Below, piece by piece: positions 1-10,313 of a DNA stretch of 40,147 nt. The number at the start of each line of letters is the position of its first letter. Position 1 is the stretch's first letter. The DNA lies in the NCBI GenBank assembly GCA_017418445.1, contig JAFONM010000024.1, positions 1 through 40,147 of the forward strand. The letters are read 5' to 3'. The notes beneath the pieces were generated by a model. The model was not told where the DNA came from and did not search any database. It saw nothing but the letters and a program-made list of their open reading frames with translations. The translations under genes and the position numbers were made by a program. Origin of the DNA: Kiritimatiellia bacterium. GTDB lineage: Bacteria; Verrucomicrobiota; Kiritimatiellia; RFP12; UBA1067.

Positions 1-2
1 CG

Positions 3-1646
3 AAGGCGCTCCGTCAGGTGTCGTGCGAGGTCCGTCCGCTCACGACCGTCGTGAGCTACGAGGGAGACGACGGACTTGCCGCGACGCTCGAGTTCCTGAC
101 GGCGAAGGATCCGTCGGACCTCGAGACGTTCTCGCGTCCAGTGACCTATGTGACGGCGAAGGTGACCGGCGCTAATGCATGGAGCCTGCGCGTGTGGTTT
201 GGCCCGAACATCTGCCGCGAAGATGAAAATGCGCAGGTGACGACGAATTCATTCGTGGTGTCCAGGCACCATCCCGGGGTGTGGCTTGGGCGGACCGAGC
301 AGCGTCCGCTTTCCGCCTCCGGCGACACGGTGCGGTGCGACTGGGGGTATGCGTGGACTGTGGACTGCGGCGACCACTTCGTCCTCGCCTACGACGACGT
401 GAAGTCGATCCGCTGGTTCGACAAGGACCTCGACGCGTACTGGCGCCGCAACGGCAGGACCTTCGAGTCGATGCTGGCGGATTCCGTCCGCGACTATGCC
501 GCCGTGCGCGAACGCGCAGACAGGAAGGACGCGGAGCTGATGTCGGCGTTCCGCAGGCGTGGAGGGGAGAAGTATGCGCGGCTCTGCTCGCTGGCGTGGA
601 GGCAGAGCTTCGCCGCATGCAAGCTCGTGGTCGGTCCGAAGGGAGAGCTCTTCTATTTCTCGAAGGAGAACGGGTCCAACGGCTGCATAGGGACGGTCGA
701 CGTGTTCTATCCGCAGATGCCGCTATTGCTCTATTCCTCGAAGGAGCTCGTGCGCGCGACTCTGCGTCCGATTCTTGAATACGCGTCCTCGGGCAGGTGG
801 CCGTACGACTATGCGCCGCACGACATAGGACAGTATCCGCTCGCGACGGGGCAGGTCTACGGGATGGGGAACGACAGTCACGGCAGGCCATATGGCGATG
901 CGGACCGGATGCCGGTCGAGGAATGCGGCAACATGCTCATCTCGCTCGCGGCGCTGGCGCAGCGGGAGGGCAATGCGGATTTCGCAGGCCGGTACTGGCC
1001 GACCGTCGTCAAGTGGGCGGAGTACCTCTCGCGTTTCGGATTCGACCCGGGCGACCAGCTCTGCACGGACGACTTCGCGGGACACCTTGCGCACAACGCG
1101 AACCTGTCGCTGAAGTCGATTCTGGCCATTCGTTCGTACGCAATGCTCGCCGAGATGCGCGAAAAGGCGCAGGGCGGCGGTTCGGGGGAGTCCGAGAGGT
1201 GGCGCAGGGATGCGGAGCGGATGGCGAAGAGCTGGATGGATGCGGCGAAGGGCGGTCGTGACGGAGCGACGCGGCTCGCGTTCGACCAGGCGGACACCTG
1301 GAGCCTCAAGTACAACCTTGTGTGGGATCGTGTGCTCGGCTTCAACCTCTTCCCCGCAGAGGTCGCGCGCGGCGAGACGGCCGCCTATCGGAAATTCGCG
1401 AACGACTTCGGGGTTCCGCTGGACAGCCGCAGGACATACACGAAGTCCGACTGGATCATGTGGTGCGCGGCGATGGCGGAGGATCGCGCGGACTTCGACG
1501 CCCTTGTCTCCGGCATCTATCGCTTTGCGAACGAAACGCCGTCGAGGGTTCCGCTCTCGGACTGGTACGAGACCGTGGGAGAAGGCAGGTTCGTCGCGTT
1601 CATCGCCAGAAGCGTAGTCGGCGGATTCCTGATGCCGATGCTCTGA
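3..1646 (+). CDS. GtaA-like DUF4965/DUF1793 family protein, 5'-truncated by the window edge
   Basis: The reading frame is open to the window edge, so the true start lies upstream. A GTG at 18 is in frame but falls inside conserved sequence and is unlikely to be the start. The order matches the family called glutaminase A in fungi (DUF5127, DUF4965, DUF1793). The N-terminal part has the 'SRPVTYVTAKV' beta-sandwich stretch. The middle has 'WRQSFAACKLV' and 'FYPQMPLLLY'. The C-terminal all-alpha part has 'HDIGQYPLATGQVYG', 'MPVEECGNMLI' and 'DDFAGHLAHNANLS'. About 547 codons of a protein usually near 700-850 residues are present. Members are typically exported; the signal peptide would be outside the window. 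Many bacterial members sit with glycoside hydrolases and the true substrate is uncertain, so the glutaminase name should not be taken literally. The downstream eno has its own promoter, so this gene probably ends a separate transcript. Confidence 0.85.
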   Translation, partial: KALRQVSCEVRPLTTVVSYEGDDGLAATLEFLTAKDPSDLETFSRPVTYVTAKVTGANAWSLRVWFGPNICREDENAQVTTNSFVVSRHHPGVWLGRTEQRPLSASGDTVRCDWGYAWTVDCGDHFVLAYDDVKSIRWFDKDLDAYWRRNGRTFESMLADSVRDYAAVRERADRKDAELMSAFRRRGGEKYARLCSLAWRQSFAACKLVVGPKGELFYFSKENGSNGCIGTVDVFYPQMPLLLYSSKELVRATLRPILEYASSGRWPYDYAPHDIGQYPLATGQVYGMGNDSHGRPYGDADRMPVEECGNMLISLAALAQREGNADFAGRYWPTVVKWAEYLSRFGFDPGDQLCTDDFAGHLAHNANLSLKSILAIRSYAMLAEMREKAQGGGSGESERWRRDAERMAKSWMDAAKGGRDGATRLAFDQADTWSLKYNLVWDRVLGFNLFPAEVARGETAAYRKFANDFGVPLDSRRTYTKSDWIMWCAAMAEDRADFDALVSGIYRFANETPSRVPLSDWYETVGEGRFVAFIARSVVGGFLMPML

Positions 1647-1685
1647 TCTGCGCGCTTTTCATGCGCCCGTACGCGTGCGCGCGCC

Positions 1686-3778
<2,093 letters not shown>

Positions 3779-3782
<4 letters not shown>

Positions 3783-5488
3783 GAGCGGCATCGGCCATTC
3801 TTGCGTCGCTATTTGCGGTCAGCTGCGCCGCAGACGTCGGGATTTCGACGAGACCTGTGGTGGAAGGGCGCTACGACGGACCCTGGCAGGTCGCCGTCTC
3901 GGCTGCCGAGGAGTTCGAATACGAAGTGAGGGATTCCGAGGGGGAGACCGTGGCCGGCCCCTTTGCATCGCGTGAGTTCCCCGTCCCTGACCCGCGGCTG
4001 TGGTCGGACGAGACGCCCGCGTGCTATACGCTTGTCGCGAAGAACGAGTCCAATCGCGTGGAGAAGGTCTTCGGATTCGCCGAGATGCTCGTGGTTGACG
4101 GAAAGTTCCGTGTCAACGGACGTCCGGTCCGCGTCAAGCTCGGGCCGAAGTCGCTCAACGGCAACGCCGTCGGGAGCGGCGAATGCCCGGCCGAGGATGC
4201 GTGGAGGGAAGGGCTCTACCGCCTGACCGCCGAGGACATCGCCAGGTTCAGCGTGGAAAAGCCCCGCAGCACTCCCGAGGCCGCGCGTCACGCATTCCAG
4301 GACTGGTCGGTGAAGGGCACCAACTACAACCAGCGCTTCGTCGTCGCCAACAGGAACGCCTTCGTCGACGCGAATGCGGTGGACTGCCGCTGGCATCTTC
4401 TCGTCGATGGCGAGGAAGTCGACGACGGCCGGGTCGACCTCTTCGGACTCGGTCCGGGGCGCGAGGCGTCGTTCGACATGCCGCCGGAGGCCATCGCTGC
4501 GCGCTACAGGGACGGAACCGTGAGCGTCCGCTTCACTTTCAGGAAGGACGGCGAGACCGTGGCGACCGATCAGATAGACCTGGTCGCCTCGCGCGAACTC
4601 AATTCGTTCAATCGGCCCGAGGGATGGTTGTCGGAATACCTCGTTCCTGGATTTCTCAAGCCGTCCGTCGGCTTCAGGTCCGGAGCAGTCCGCGTCTTCA
4701 CGACGCGCAAGACCCGCTTCACATACGGCGAGGACGGGATATGCACAGGGCGGTTCGAGAAGCGCGGCATCTTCGACACGACTCTCGTGACATCCATCAC
4801 GCCCTGCAGCGAGGAGCCTGCGGAGAATCCGACGACGGAGTCAAGGCCGCTCTCGTCCGTGGAGTCGCGCGGCGGAGCGCTGACCTTTGTCTCGGCAGGC
4901 ACCTGTCTGGGTGTCGAATGCGCGGCGCGGCTGACCGTTTACCGATCCGGCGAGGTGACCTGCCGTTCCCGTCTGAGGGCGCCATCGGTCCCCAGGGGGA
5001 CTCGTCTGGGACTCCTGCTGGGTTTCCCGCCGGATGAGTTCGGCGGCAGGGATGTGACTTGGTTCGGACTTGGACCCGCGGCGACGAAGCGGACCGAGCG
5101 CGAAGGCTCGTTTCTCGGGCGTTGGACGCACGAGAACCTGGGAGGGGAGTTCACGATGGAGGAGGTTCGCGGCGTCTGCATCGGCGACCTGACCGTCCGC
5201 ACGCTCGGCGCGCCGTTCGGCGTCCTTGTCGATTCGTCCCGCCTGGTAGTCTACGGCGAGCCGGACGAGAACGGAGTCGTCGAGCTCTCGTTCTCGCTTT
5301 CCGCGGACGACGACGACCTTTCCGCGCGCACCCCGGACGAAACGTCAGACCTGCCGATCCTCCCGGACGGCGGGCCGAAGGGCGTGACGGAGCGAAATCT
5401 TGAATCCCGTTCCCCCGTCCCTTGGGAATTTACGCGGTTCATCCCGTCCGCGGACGGGATAAAAATGGTAGAATATAGGAACATATGA
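3779..5488 (+). CDS. GH2/beta-galactosidase-like exported protein lacking the catalytic TIM barrel
   Basis: The protein has 569 residues starting at the ATG that overlaps the previous stop. Residues 1-16 look like a lipoprotein-type signal ending 'LFAVSC', though the lipobox is imperfect. Residues about 75-120 match the GH2 immunoglobulin-like domain and the lead-in to the barrel ('DPRLWSDETPACYTLV', 'FGFAEMLVVDGKFRVNGRPV'). The roughly 300-residue barrel with its two catalytic glutamates should follow but is absent. By about residue 165 the sequence is already in the domain-4-like part (DUF4981: 'WHLLVDGEEVDDGRVDLF'). Residues about 290-530 resemble the beta-galactosidase small-chain domain ('DVTWFGLGPAATKRTEREGSFLGRW'). 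The frame is continuous, so this is not a frameshift artefact. It is probably a carbohydrate-binding or vestigial protein. Its 3' end carries a perfect palindrome and the glnS -10 element. Confidence 0.75.
5441..5460. promoter_or_regulatory. Perfect 20-bp palindrome just upstream of the glnS -10; possible operator
   Basis: The arms ATCCCGTCCG and CGGACGGGAT are exact reverse complements with no spacer. The site lies in the last codons of the GH2-like gene, 5 nt before the TGG of the glnS extended -10, so it covers the -35 and spacer region. No T-run follows on either strand, so it does not look like an intrinsic terminator. Confidence 0.4.
5466..5474 (+). promoter_or_regulatory. Extended -10 promoter element for glnS
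   Basis: TGG followed by TAGAAT at 5469-5474, ten nucleotides before the glnS ATG at 5485. No convincing -35 is present; a perfect palindrome occupies that region. The predicted transcription start falls about 4 nt before the ATG, so the AGGA at 5477-5480 would be mostly or wholly excluded from an mRNA starting here. Confidence 0.55.
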
Positions 5489-7224
5489 GCGAATCAGACA
5501 CCTCAAGGCACTTTCTCAGGCAGTGGATCGAAAAGGACGTCGCCGACGGCAGGACCGGCGGCAAGGTCGTGACGCGGTTTCCGCCGGAACCCAACGGCTA
5601 CATCCACATCGGACACGCGAAGGCGGTGTGCGTGGACTTCGGAATGGCCGCGCTCTTCGGCGGCGAGTGCCACCTCCGTCTCGACGACACGAACCCGGCG
5701 AAGGAGTCCGACGAATACGCCGAGAACATCAAGAAGGACATCAACTGGCTCGGCTTCCAGTGGTCCGGCGAAGGCGACTCCGGCGAGCCCGGCTTCTACA
5801 ACGCGTCGAACATGTTCGACAGGATGTACGAGATTGCGGAGAATCTCGTCAAGGCCGGCCAGGCATACTGCTGCAACCTCACGCAGGACGAGTGGAAGGT
5901 CTACCGCGGAGTCCCAGAGAAGCCCGGCACGCCCAGTCCCTCGCGCGACACGACTCCCGAGCGCAACCTCCGGATCTTCCGCGAGATGCGGGACGGGAAG
6001 TACGCGGACGGCGAGTGGTGCCTTCGCGCGAAGATCGACATGGCCTCGCCCAACATCCACTTCCGCGATCCGGTCATCTACAGGATCCGCCACGTCGCCC
6101 ACTACCACCTCGGCGACAAGTGGTGCATATATCCGATGTACGACTTCGCGCATCCGATCGAGGACGCTCTCGAGGGCGTCACTCACTCGATGTGCACGCT
6201 CGAGTTCGAGGTGCACCGTCCGCTGTACGACTGGGTCGTCGACAGGCTCGACGAGATGGGGATGCTCCCAGTCCGAAACGGAGTCAGGATCCGCACGCAG
6301 CAGCGCGAGTTCGCTCGCCTCAACATCACCTACACCGTGATGTCGAAGCGGCTGCTCCTGCAGATGGTGAAGGACGGACATGTCGCGGGATGGGACGATC
6401 CGAGGATGCCGACCGTCTGCGGAATGCGCCGCCGCGGCTATACGCCGGCCGCAATCCGCGAGTTCTGCGACAGGGTCGGCGTCTCCAAGGTGGAGAGCGA
6501 GTCCGATCCGGCCCTCCTCGAGTGGTGCGTCCGCGAGGATCTCAACAGGACGGCGACGCGCCGCATGGCGGTCCTCGATCCGGTGAAGGTCGTCATCGAC
6601 AACTTCGAGGGAACGCGCGAGGTGGAACTCCAGAACAATCCGCTCGACGAGACGGCGGGAACGCGCAGGGTGGGCTTCTCGCGCGAGATCTGGATCGACC
6701 GCGCGGACTTCCGCGAGGTCCCTGAGAAGAAGTTCTTCCGCATGGCGCCGGGACAGGAGGTCCGCCTCCGCGGAGCCTGCATCTTCAGGTGCGAGAGCTT
6801 CGTGAGGGACGCGGACGGCGTCGTCGCGGAGATCCACGGGACATGGGACGAGAGCTCCTGGGGCGGCAACGCGGCCGACGGCAGGAAGGTGAAGGGGACG
6901 ATCCACTGGGTAGACTGCGCGACCGGCGCGAAGGCCGAGGTGAGGCTCTACGACAGGCTCTTCACGGAGAAGGATCCGATGAAGGACGGCGCCGACAACT
7001 TCCTCAAGTACCTGAATCCCGACTCGCTCAAGGTCGTCGAGGCGTACGTCGAGCCGGCGCTCGCCAGGGCGAAGCCGGGCGAGCACTTTCAGTTCGAGAG
7101 GACCGGCTACTTCGTCGTCGACGAGCCGAACAACCTTCCCGACGGCGAACCGGCGGCGGCTGATTCGTCCAGGCTCGTCTTCAACCGCACCGTGACGCTG
7201 AAGGATTCCTACAAGCCGCTGTGA
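5485..7224 (+). CDS. glnS: Glutaminyl-tRNA synthetase
   Basis: Class I aminoacyl-tRNA synthetase charging tRNA-Gln; 579 residues against about 554 in E. coli. The HIGH motif is at residues 41-44 within 'PPEPNGYIHIGHAK'. The KMSKS-type loop appears as 'VMSKRLL' near residue 286. GlnRS-specific stretches include 'LRLDDTNPAKESDEYAENIK', 'YDFAHPIEDALEGVTHSMCTLEFE' and 'DDPRMPTVCGMRRRGY'. The C-terminal half is the two-barrel anticodon-binding region. Direct glutaminylation means a GatCAB route is not needed for tRNA-Gln, although GatCAB could exist elsewhere. The start ATG overlaps the preceding stop and the stop overlaps the GTG of the Sir2 gene. Expression could come both from the eno operon and from its own -10. 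Confidence 0.97.
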   Translation: MSESDTSRHFLRQWIEKDVADGRTGGKVVTRFPPEPNGYIHIGHAKAVCVDFGMAALFGGECHLRLDDTNPAKESDEYAENIKKDINWLGFQWSGEGDSGEPGFYNASNMFDRMYEIAENLVKAGQAYCCNLTQDEWKVYRGVPEKPGTPSPSRDTTPERNLRIFREMRDGKYADGEWCLRAKIDMASPNIHFRDPVIYRIRHVAHYHLGDKWCIYPMYDFAHPIEDALEGVTHSMCTLEFEVHRPLYDWVVDRLDEMGMLPVRNGVRIRTQQREFARLNITYTVMSKRLLLQMVKDGHVAGWDDPRMPTVCGMRRRGYTPAAIREFCDRVGVSKVESESDPALLEWCVREDLNRTATRRMAVLDPVKVVIDNFEGTREVELQNNPLDETAGTRRVGFSREIWIDRADFREVPEKKFFRMAPGQEVRLRGACIFRCESFVRDADGVVAEIHGTWDESSWGGNAADGRKVKGTIHWVDCATGAKAEVRLYDRLFTEKDPMKDGADNFLKYLNPDSLKVVEAYVEPALARAKPGEHFQFERTGYFVVDEPNNLPDGEPAAADSSRLVFNRTVTLKDSYKPL

Positions 7225-7976
7225 ACAGGATGCTCGATCTCATAGGGAAGGCGGACAGGATCGTCGCCTTCACCGGCGCCGGCGTGTCGACGCTGTGCGG
7301 AGTCCCGGACTTTCGCGGTCCGCAGGGGCTCTACAGGCAGAAGGACGCCGAGCGCATCTTCGACATCGACTGGTTCGAACGCGATCCGTCGATCTACTAC
7401 CGCGGATGCCGCGAGCTGGTGTACGGACTCAAGGACGTCAAGCCGGGTCCCGTGCACCGCGCGCTCAAGAAGCTCGAGGACGACGGCAGGCTCATCGGCG
7501 TCATCACGCAGAACATCGACATGCTCCACCAGAAGGCCGGATCCTCGAATGTGTGGGAGATCCACGGGACGCCGGCAGTCCACCATTGCCGCCGTTGCGG
7601 AGCCGCGAGGACGTTCGCCGAAATCTGCGCGATGATCGAGGCCGGAGAGAAGTCGCTCGAGGCCGCGGGCCGCGCCGGCGAGACGTTCGTTCCGCGCTGC
7701 GGATGCGGCGGAGTCTTCAAGCCCGACATCACCTTTTTCGGCGAGGCGCTCCCCGAGGCGGCGTTCATGTCCGCGCGCGAGGCGGCACTGGAGGCCGACC
7801 TCATGCTCGTCCTGGGCACCTCGCTCACGGTCTATCCTGCGGCCGGGCTCCCCGAGCTTGCGCTTCGCCGCGGCGGAAAGGTCGCGATAGTGAACGGACA
7901 GCCTACGATGCTCGACGACCATGCCGCGGCGATCGGCCGCGACCTTGCGGAATTCGCCTCCGCAGTGCTCGGTTAG
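7221..7976 (+). CDS. Sir2-family NAD-dependent protein deacylase
   Basis: The protein has 251 residues. It removes acyl groups from lysine using NAD+, yielding nicotinamide and O-acyl-ADP-ribose. NAD-binding motifs are 'FTGAGVSTLCGVPDFRG' (residues about 17-33) and 'ITQNIDMLH'; the catalytic histidine is in 'EIHGT'. Zinc ligands are the pair in 'CRRCG' and a second pair in 'RCGCGG', with the last two cysteines only one residue apart. 'FFGEALP' and 'LVLGTSLTVYPAAGLP' are typical of bacterial CobB/SrtN-type sirtuins. The GTG start overlaps the glnS stop (GTGA); an internal ATG at 7230 is an alternative costing three residues. The residue before 'GVPDFRG' is Cys instead of the usual Ser, which is unlikely to matter. 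Whether it prefers acetyl or succinyl groups cannot be told. Confidence 0.93.
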   Translation: MNRMLDLIGKADRIVAFTGAGVSTLCGVPDFRGPQGLYRQKDAERIFDIDWFERDPSIYYRGCRELVYGLKDVKPGPVHRALKKLEDDGRLIGVITQNIDMLHQKAGSSNVWEIHGTPAVHHCRRCGAARTFAEICAMIEAGEKSLEAAGRAGETFVPRCGCGGVFKPDITFFGEALPEAAFMSAREAALEADLMLVLGTSLTVYPAAGLPELALRRGGKVAIVNGQPTMLDDHAAAIGRDLAEFASAVLG

Positions 7977-7990
7977 GGCGTTTTTACGCG

Positions 7991-8052
7991 TCTTAAGGGA
8001 ATCTTAAGTAAATCTTAAGCGAATCTTAATTGAATCTTAAGAAAATCTTAAG
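7991..8052 (+). repeat. Six TCTTAAG boxes at exact 11-bp spacing upstream of comM
   Basis: TCTTAAG (fourth copy TCTTAAT) begins at 7991, 8002, 8013, 8024, 8035 and 8046, always 11 bp apart. The three or four intervening bases are mostly AA-rich. The core CTTAAG is itself palindromic. The array lies in the 142-bp gap between the Sir2 gene and comM and ends 22 bp before the comM -10, so the last box reaches the -35 region. A looser TCTTTTC follows at 8059. Eleven-bp iteration is the known arrangement for OmpR/PhoB-type response-regulator sites; that assignment here is inference. Confidence 0.8.
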
Positions 8053-8070
8053 ACTAAATCTTTTCTTTTC

Positions 8071-8079
8071 TGGCATAAT
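8071..8079 (+). promoter_or_regulatory. Extended -10 element for comM
   Basis: TGG followed by CATAAT at 8074-8079, giving a leader of about 35 nt before the comM ATG at 8119. No recognisable -35 exists; the place where it should be is occupied by the end of the 11-bp repeat array, as expected of an activator-dependent promoter. Confidence 0.55.
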
Positions 8080-8118
8080 ACCTCTCGTCCGGCGGAACCG
8101 GGCGGAAAGAGGTGTTGA

Positions 8119-9672
8119 ATGCTTGCAAGATGCTATTCTGGTTCGATAAACGGCGTCGAGGCCTCGACGATCGAGATAGAGGTGTATGCCGCGAAGTCCA
8201 CCAGTTCTTTTGCGATAGTCGGTCTTCCTGACACTGCGGTCAAGGAAGCGAAGGACCGCGTCTCGACCGCGCTCAAGAATTCCGGCTATCGTTCCAAGGA
8301 CGAATATTCCGTCACCGTGAACCTCGCTCCGGCGGACGTGCGAAAGGAGGGTCCGATCTACGACCTTCCGATCGCGGTCTGCCTCCTCAAGGCGACGCAG
8401 CGCCTCCGCACGGAATCCCTCGATGACTACGCGCTTGTCGGCGAACTTTCCCTTTCGGGGCGTGTCCGCCGCGTTCGCGGAATCCTGCCGATCGTGATGG
8501 AGATGAAGCGCATCGGGAAGCGCGCGATAATCGTCCCCGAGGAGAACGTCGACGAGGCGAGCGTCGTGGAGGGAATCGACGTGGTCCCGGTGAAGACTCT
8601 TCGCGAGGCGGCGCAGTATCTTTCGGGAGAGACGTTCATCGAGCCGAGATTCACCGATCTTGCGGACCTCGTCGCGAAGGATCGCGACTCGGGAGACGAC
8701 TTCGCGGACGTGAAGGGTCAGCAGACGGCGAAGCGCGCGCTCGAGATAGCGGTGTCCGGCGGCCACAATGTACTTATGATCGGCTCTCCAGGCTCGGGCA
8801 AGACGATGCTCGCGAGGCGGGTCCCGTCCATTCTTCCGCCGATGTCCGTCGAGGAGGCGCTCGAAGTTTCGCGCATACACTCCGTCGCCGGACGCGAGAA
8901 AGGCGGAGGAATGTTCGTGACGACGCGTCCCTTCCGTGCGCCGCACCACACGGTCAGCTCCATAGGGCTCCTCGGCGGCGGGACGCATCCCGTCCCCGGC
9001 GAGGTCTCGCTCGCGCATCGCGGGGTTCTCTTCCTCGACGAGTTCGCGGAGTTCCCGCGCGCCGCCCTCGAGGTCCTCCGCCAGCCTCTCGAGGACGGAC
9101 ATGTCGGCGTTTCGCGCGCGGCCGCCGCGTGCGACTTCCCTTCGCGCTTCATGCTCATAGCGGCGATGAATCCGTGTCCCTGCGGATACTCCATGGATCC
9201 GTCGCACGAGTGCAGCTGCAATCCGGCTCAGGTGAAAAAGTACCAGCACCGCATATCTGGTCCGCTCCTCGACCGCATAGACATCCAGGTCGCGGTCCGC
9301 GCCGTTCCCCCGAAGGATCTCGACGGACTCGCCAACGGCGAGCCGAGCGCGGCGATTCGCGCGCGGGTCGTCGCCGCGCGCGAGATCCAGCGGAGGCGAT
9401 ACGCGGGGGTGCATGGCGTAGTCGTCAACGCGGACGTCCCGAGCCGCGACCTCAGGGACGTGTGCAGGCTCTCGTCCGTCGCGGCGCAGAGGATGCGCGA
9501 ATGCCTCGAAAGGCTCAACATGTCCGCCCGCGCGTACGACCGCGTGCTGCGGGTTTCGCGGACGATCGCGGACCTTGCCGGGAAGGAGGACGTCGACGAC
9601 GAGTGCGTCCTCGAGGCGGCGACGTGCCGCGAACTGGACAAGGAGTCCGGAACCGGCGAAATCTGGACGTGA
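8119..9672 (+). CDS. comM: ComM/YifB-family AAA+ ATPase (Mg-chelatase-like)
   Basis: The protein has 517 residues, normal length. ComM is a hexameric helicase that promotes branch migration during natural transformation in Vibrio and Haemophilus; related YifB proteins are widespread. The N-terminal Lon/S5-like domain contains 'SSFAIVGLPDTAVKEAKDRV' and 'VTVNLAPADVRKEGPIYDLP'. The Walker A motif GSPGSGKT is at residues 222-229 and Walker B is 'GVLFLDEFAEF'. The cysteine cluster 'CPCGY...CSC' precedes 'RISGPLLDRIDIQ', and the C-terminal Mg-chelatase lid domain is complete. A good ribosome site, AAAGAGGTG at 8106-8114, precedes the ATG. It heads a run containing an unrecognised gene, yraN and recA, all consistent with DNA recombination, and is preceded by the 11-bp repeat array. 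Confidence 0.93.
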   Translation: MLARCYSGSINGVEASTIEIEVYAAKSTSSFAIVGLPDTAVKEAKDRVSTALKNSGYRSKDEYSVTVNLAPADVRKEGPIYDLPIAVCLLKATQRLRTESLDDYALVGELSLSGRVRRVRGILPIVMEMKRIGKRAIIVPEENVDEASVVEGIDVVPVKTLREAAQYLSGETFIEPRFTDLADLVAKDRDSGDDFADVKGQQTAKRALEIAVSGGHNVLMIGSPGSGKTMLARRVPSILPPMSVEEALEVSRIHSVAGREKGGGMFVTTRPFRAPHHTVSSIGLLGGGTHPVPGEVSLAHRGVLFLDEFAEFPRAALEVLRQPLEDGHVGVSRAAAACDFPSRFMLIAAMNPCPCGYSMDPSHECSCNPAQVKKYQHRISGPLLDRIDIQVAVRAVPPKDLDGLANGEPSAAIRARVVAAREIQRRRYAGVHGVVVNADVPSRDLRDVCRLSSVAAQRMRECLERLNMSARAYDRVLRVSRTIADLAGKEDVDDECVLEAATCRELDKESGTGEIWT

Positions 9673-9713
9673 GATTCAACCGAAACACAAACCAAAAAGA
9701 AAGGAACGAAAAG

Positions 9714-10313
9714 ATGAACGAAACCACCAGAACCACGCAGGCGGACTCCGAGACCCGCCGATTCCGGCCGTCGTTCGCCATCTTCAAGGCGAACGGAAAG
9801 GGGACGGGATGCGCGCTGAAGCTCGAGCTCCATCCCGCGCACGACACGACGGACGGCTCGATATGGGCCACGTTCGCGAACCAGCTCACGATCGGAGACA
9901 GGCGGGGTCCGAACCCGACCTACGCGCGCTTCGACTGGGACAACCGCATCTGCGTGAAGCTTGACTTCAACGACCTCACGAAGATGCTGCAGGTGTTCCG
10001 AGGCGAGTGCGAGTCGATCGGGGACGGCAAGGGGCTCTGCCACAGGTCTCCGCGCGGGATGACGGTCATCGGGCTCAAGCACTTCGTCGAGCCTTGCTGC
10101 GGCTATTCCTTCGAGGTGCACAGGACGGGCCCGAACGGAGGCGAGGAATCGCATGCGCACATCTTCATCCTGCCCAACGAGGCGCTCGGCCTCTCCGCGG
10201 CGATCGAGGGTTCGCTCGGCGTCGTCTGCTTCGGGATTCCCGAAGTGATCGAGCACGACACTTCGTCGTACCGCAGCGACGTGAAGGAGATGCGCAATGC
10301 CGCGGTCGCCTGA
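9714..10313 (+). CDS. Unrecognised protein between comM and recA; possible Whirly/PC4-type ssDNA binder
   Basis: The protein has 199 residues. The ATG at 9714 has AAAGGA 8 nt upstream; the longer open frame running back into comM is a shadow. After a short polar tail the sequence looks like alternating beta strands with a late helix: 'FAIFKANGKGTGCALKLEL', 'ARFDWDNRICVKLDFNDLTKML', 'GMTVIGLKHFVEPCCGYSFEV' and 'HIFILPNEALGLSAAIEG'. The layout of a 'K.NGKG.G.AL' opening, a basic DNA-size core and a C-terminal helix recalls small Whirly/PC4-like single-strand binders seen in some bacteria; I cannot confirm this without a profile search. No catalytic motif, signal peptide or membrane segment is visible. 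Sharing an operon with ComM, YraN and RecA supports a role in DNA handling. Its end overlaps yraN by 17 nt. Confidence 0.65.
   Translation: MNETTRTTQADSETRRFRPSFAIFKANGKGTGCALKLELHPAHDTTDGSIWATFANQLTIGDRRGPNPTYARFDWDNRICVKLDFNDLTKMLQVFRGECESIGDGKGLCHRSPRGMTVIGLKHFVEPCCGYSFEVHRTGPNGGEESHAHIFILPNEALGLSAAIEGSLGVVCFGIPEVIEHDTSSYRSDVKEMRNAAVA

Noticed and set aside
5503-7086. A 527-codon open frame on the minus strand opposite glnS, and similar long minus frames opposite eno, pflB, recA, guaB, the kinase and others
   Set aside because: High GC with strong third-position G/C bias opens antisense frames. The translations are low-complexity Arg/Val/Leu/Asp-rich with no motifs, while the + strand products are unmistakable enzymes.
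7977-8060. CRISPR array made of the TCTTAAG repeats
   Set aside because: Units are 7 bp with about 4-bp intervals and no spacers of CRISPR size; no cas genes are present.
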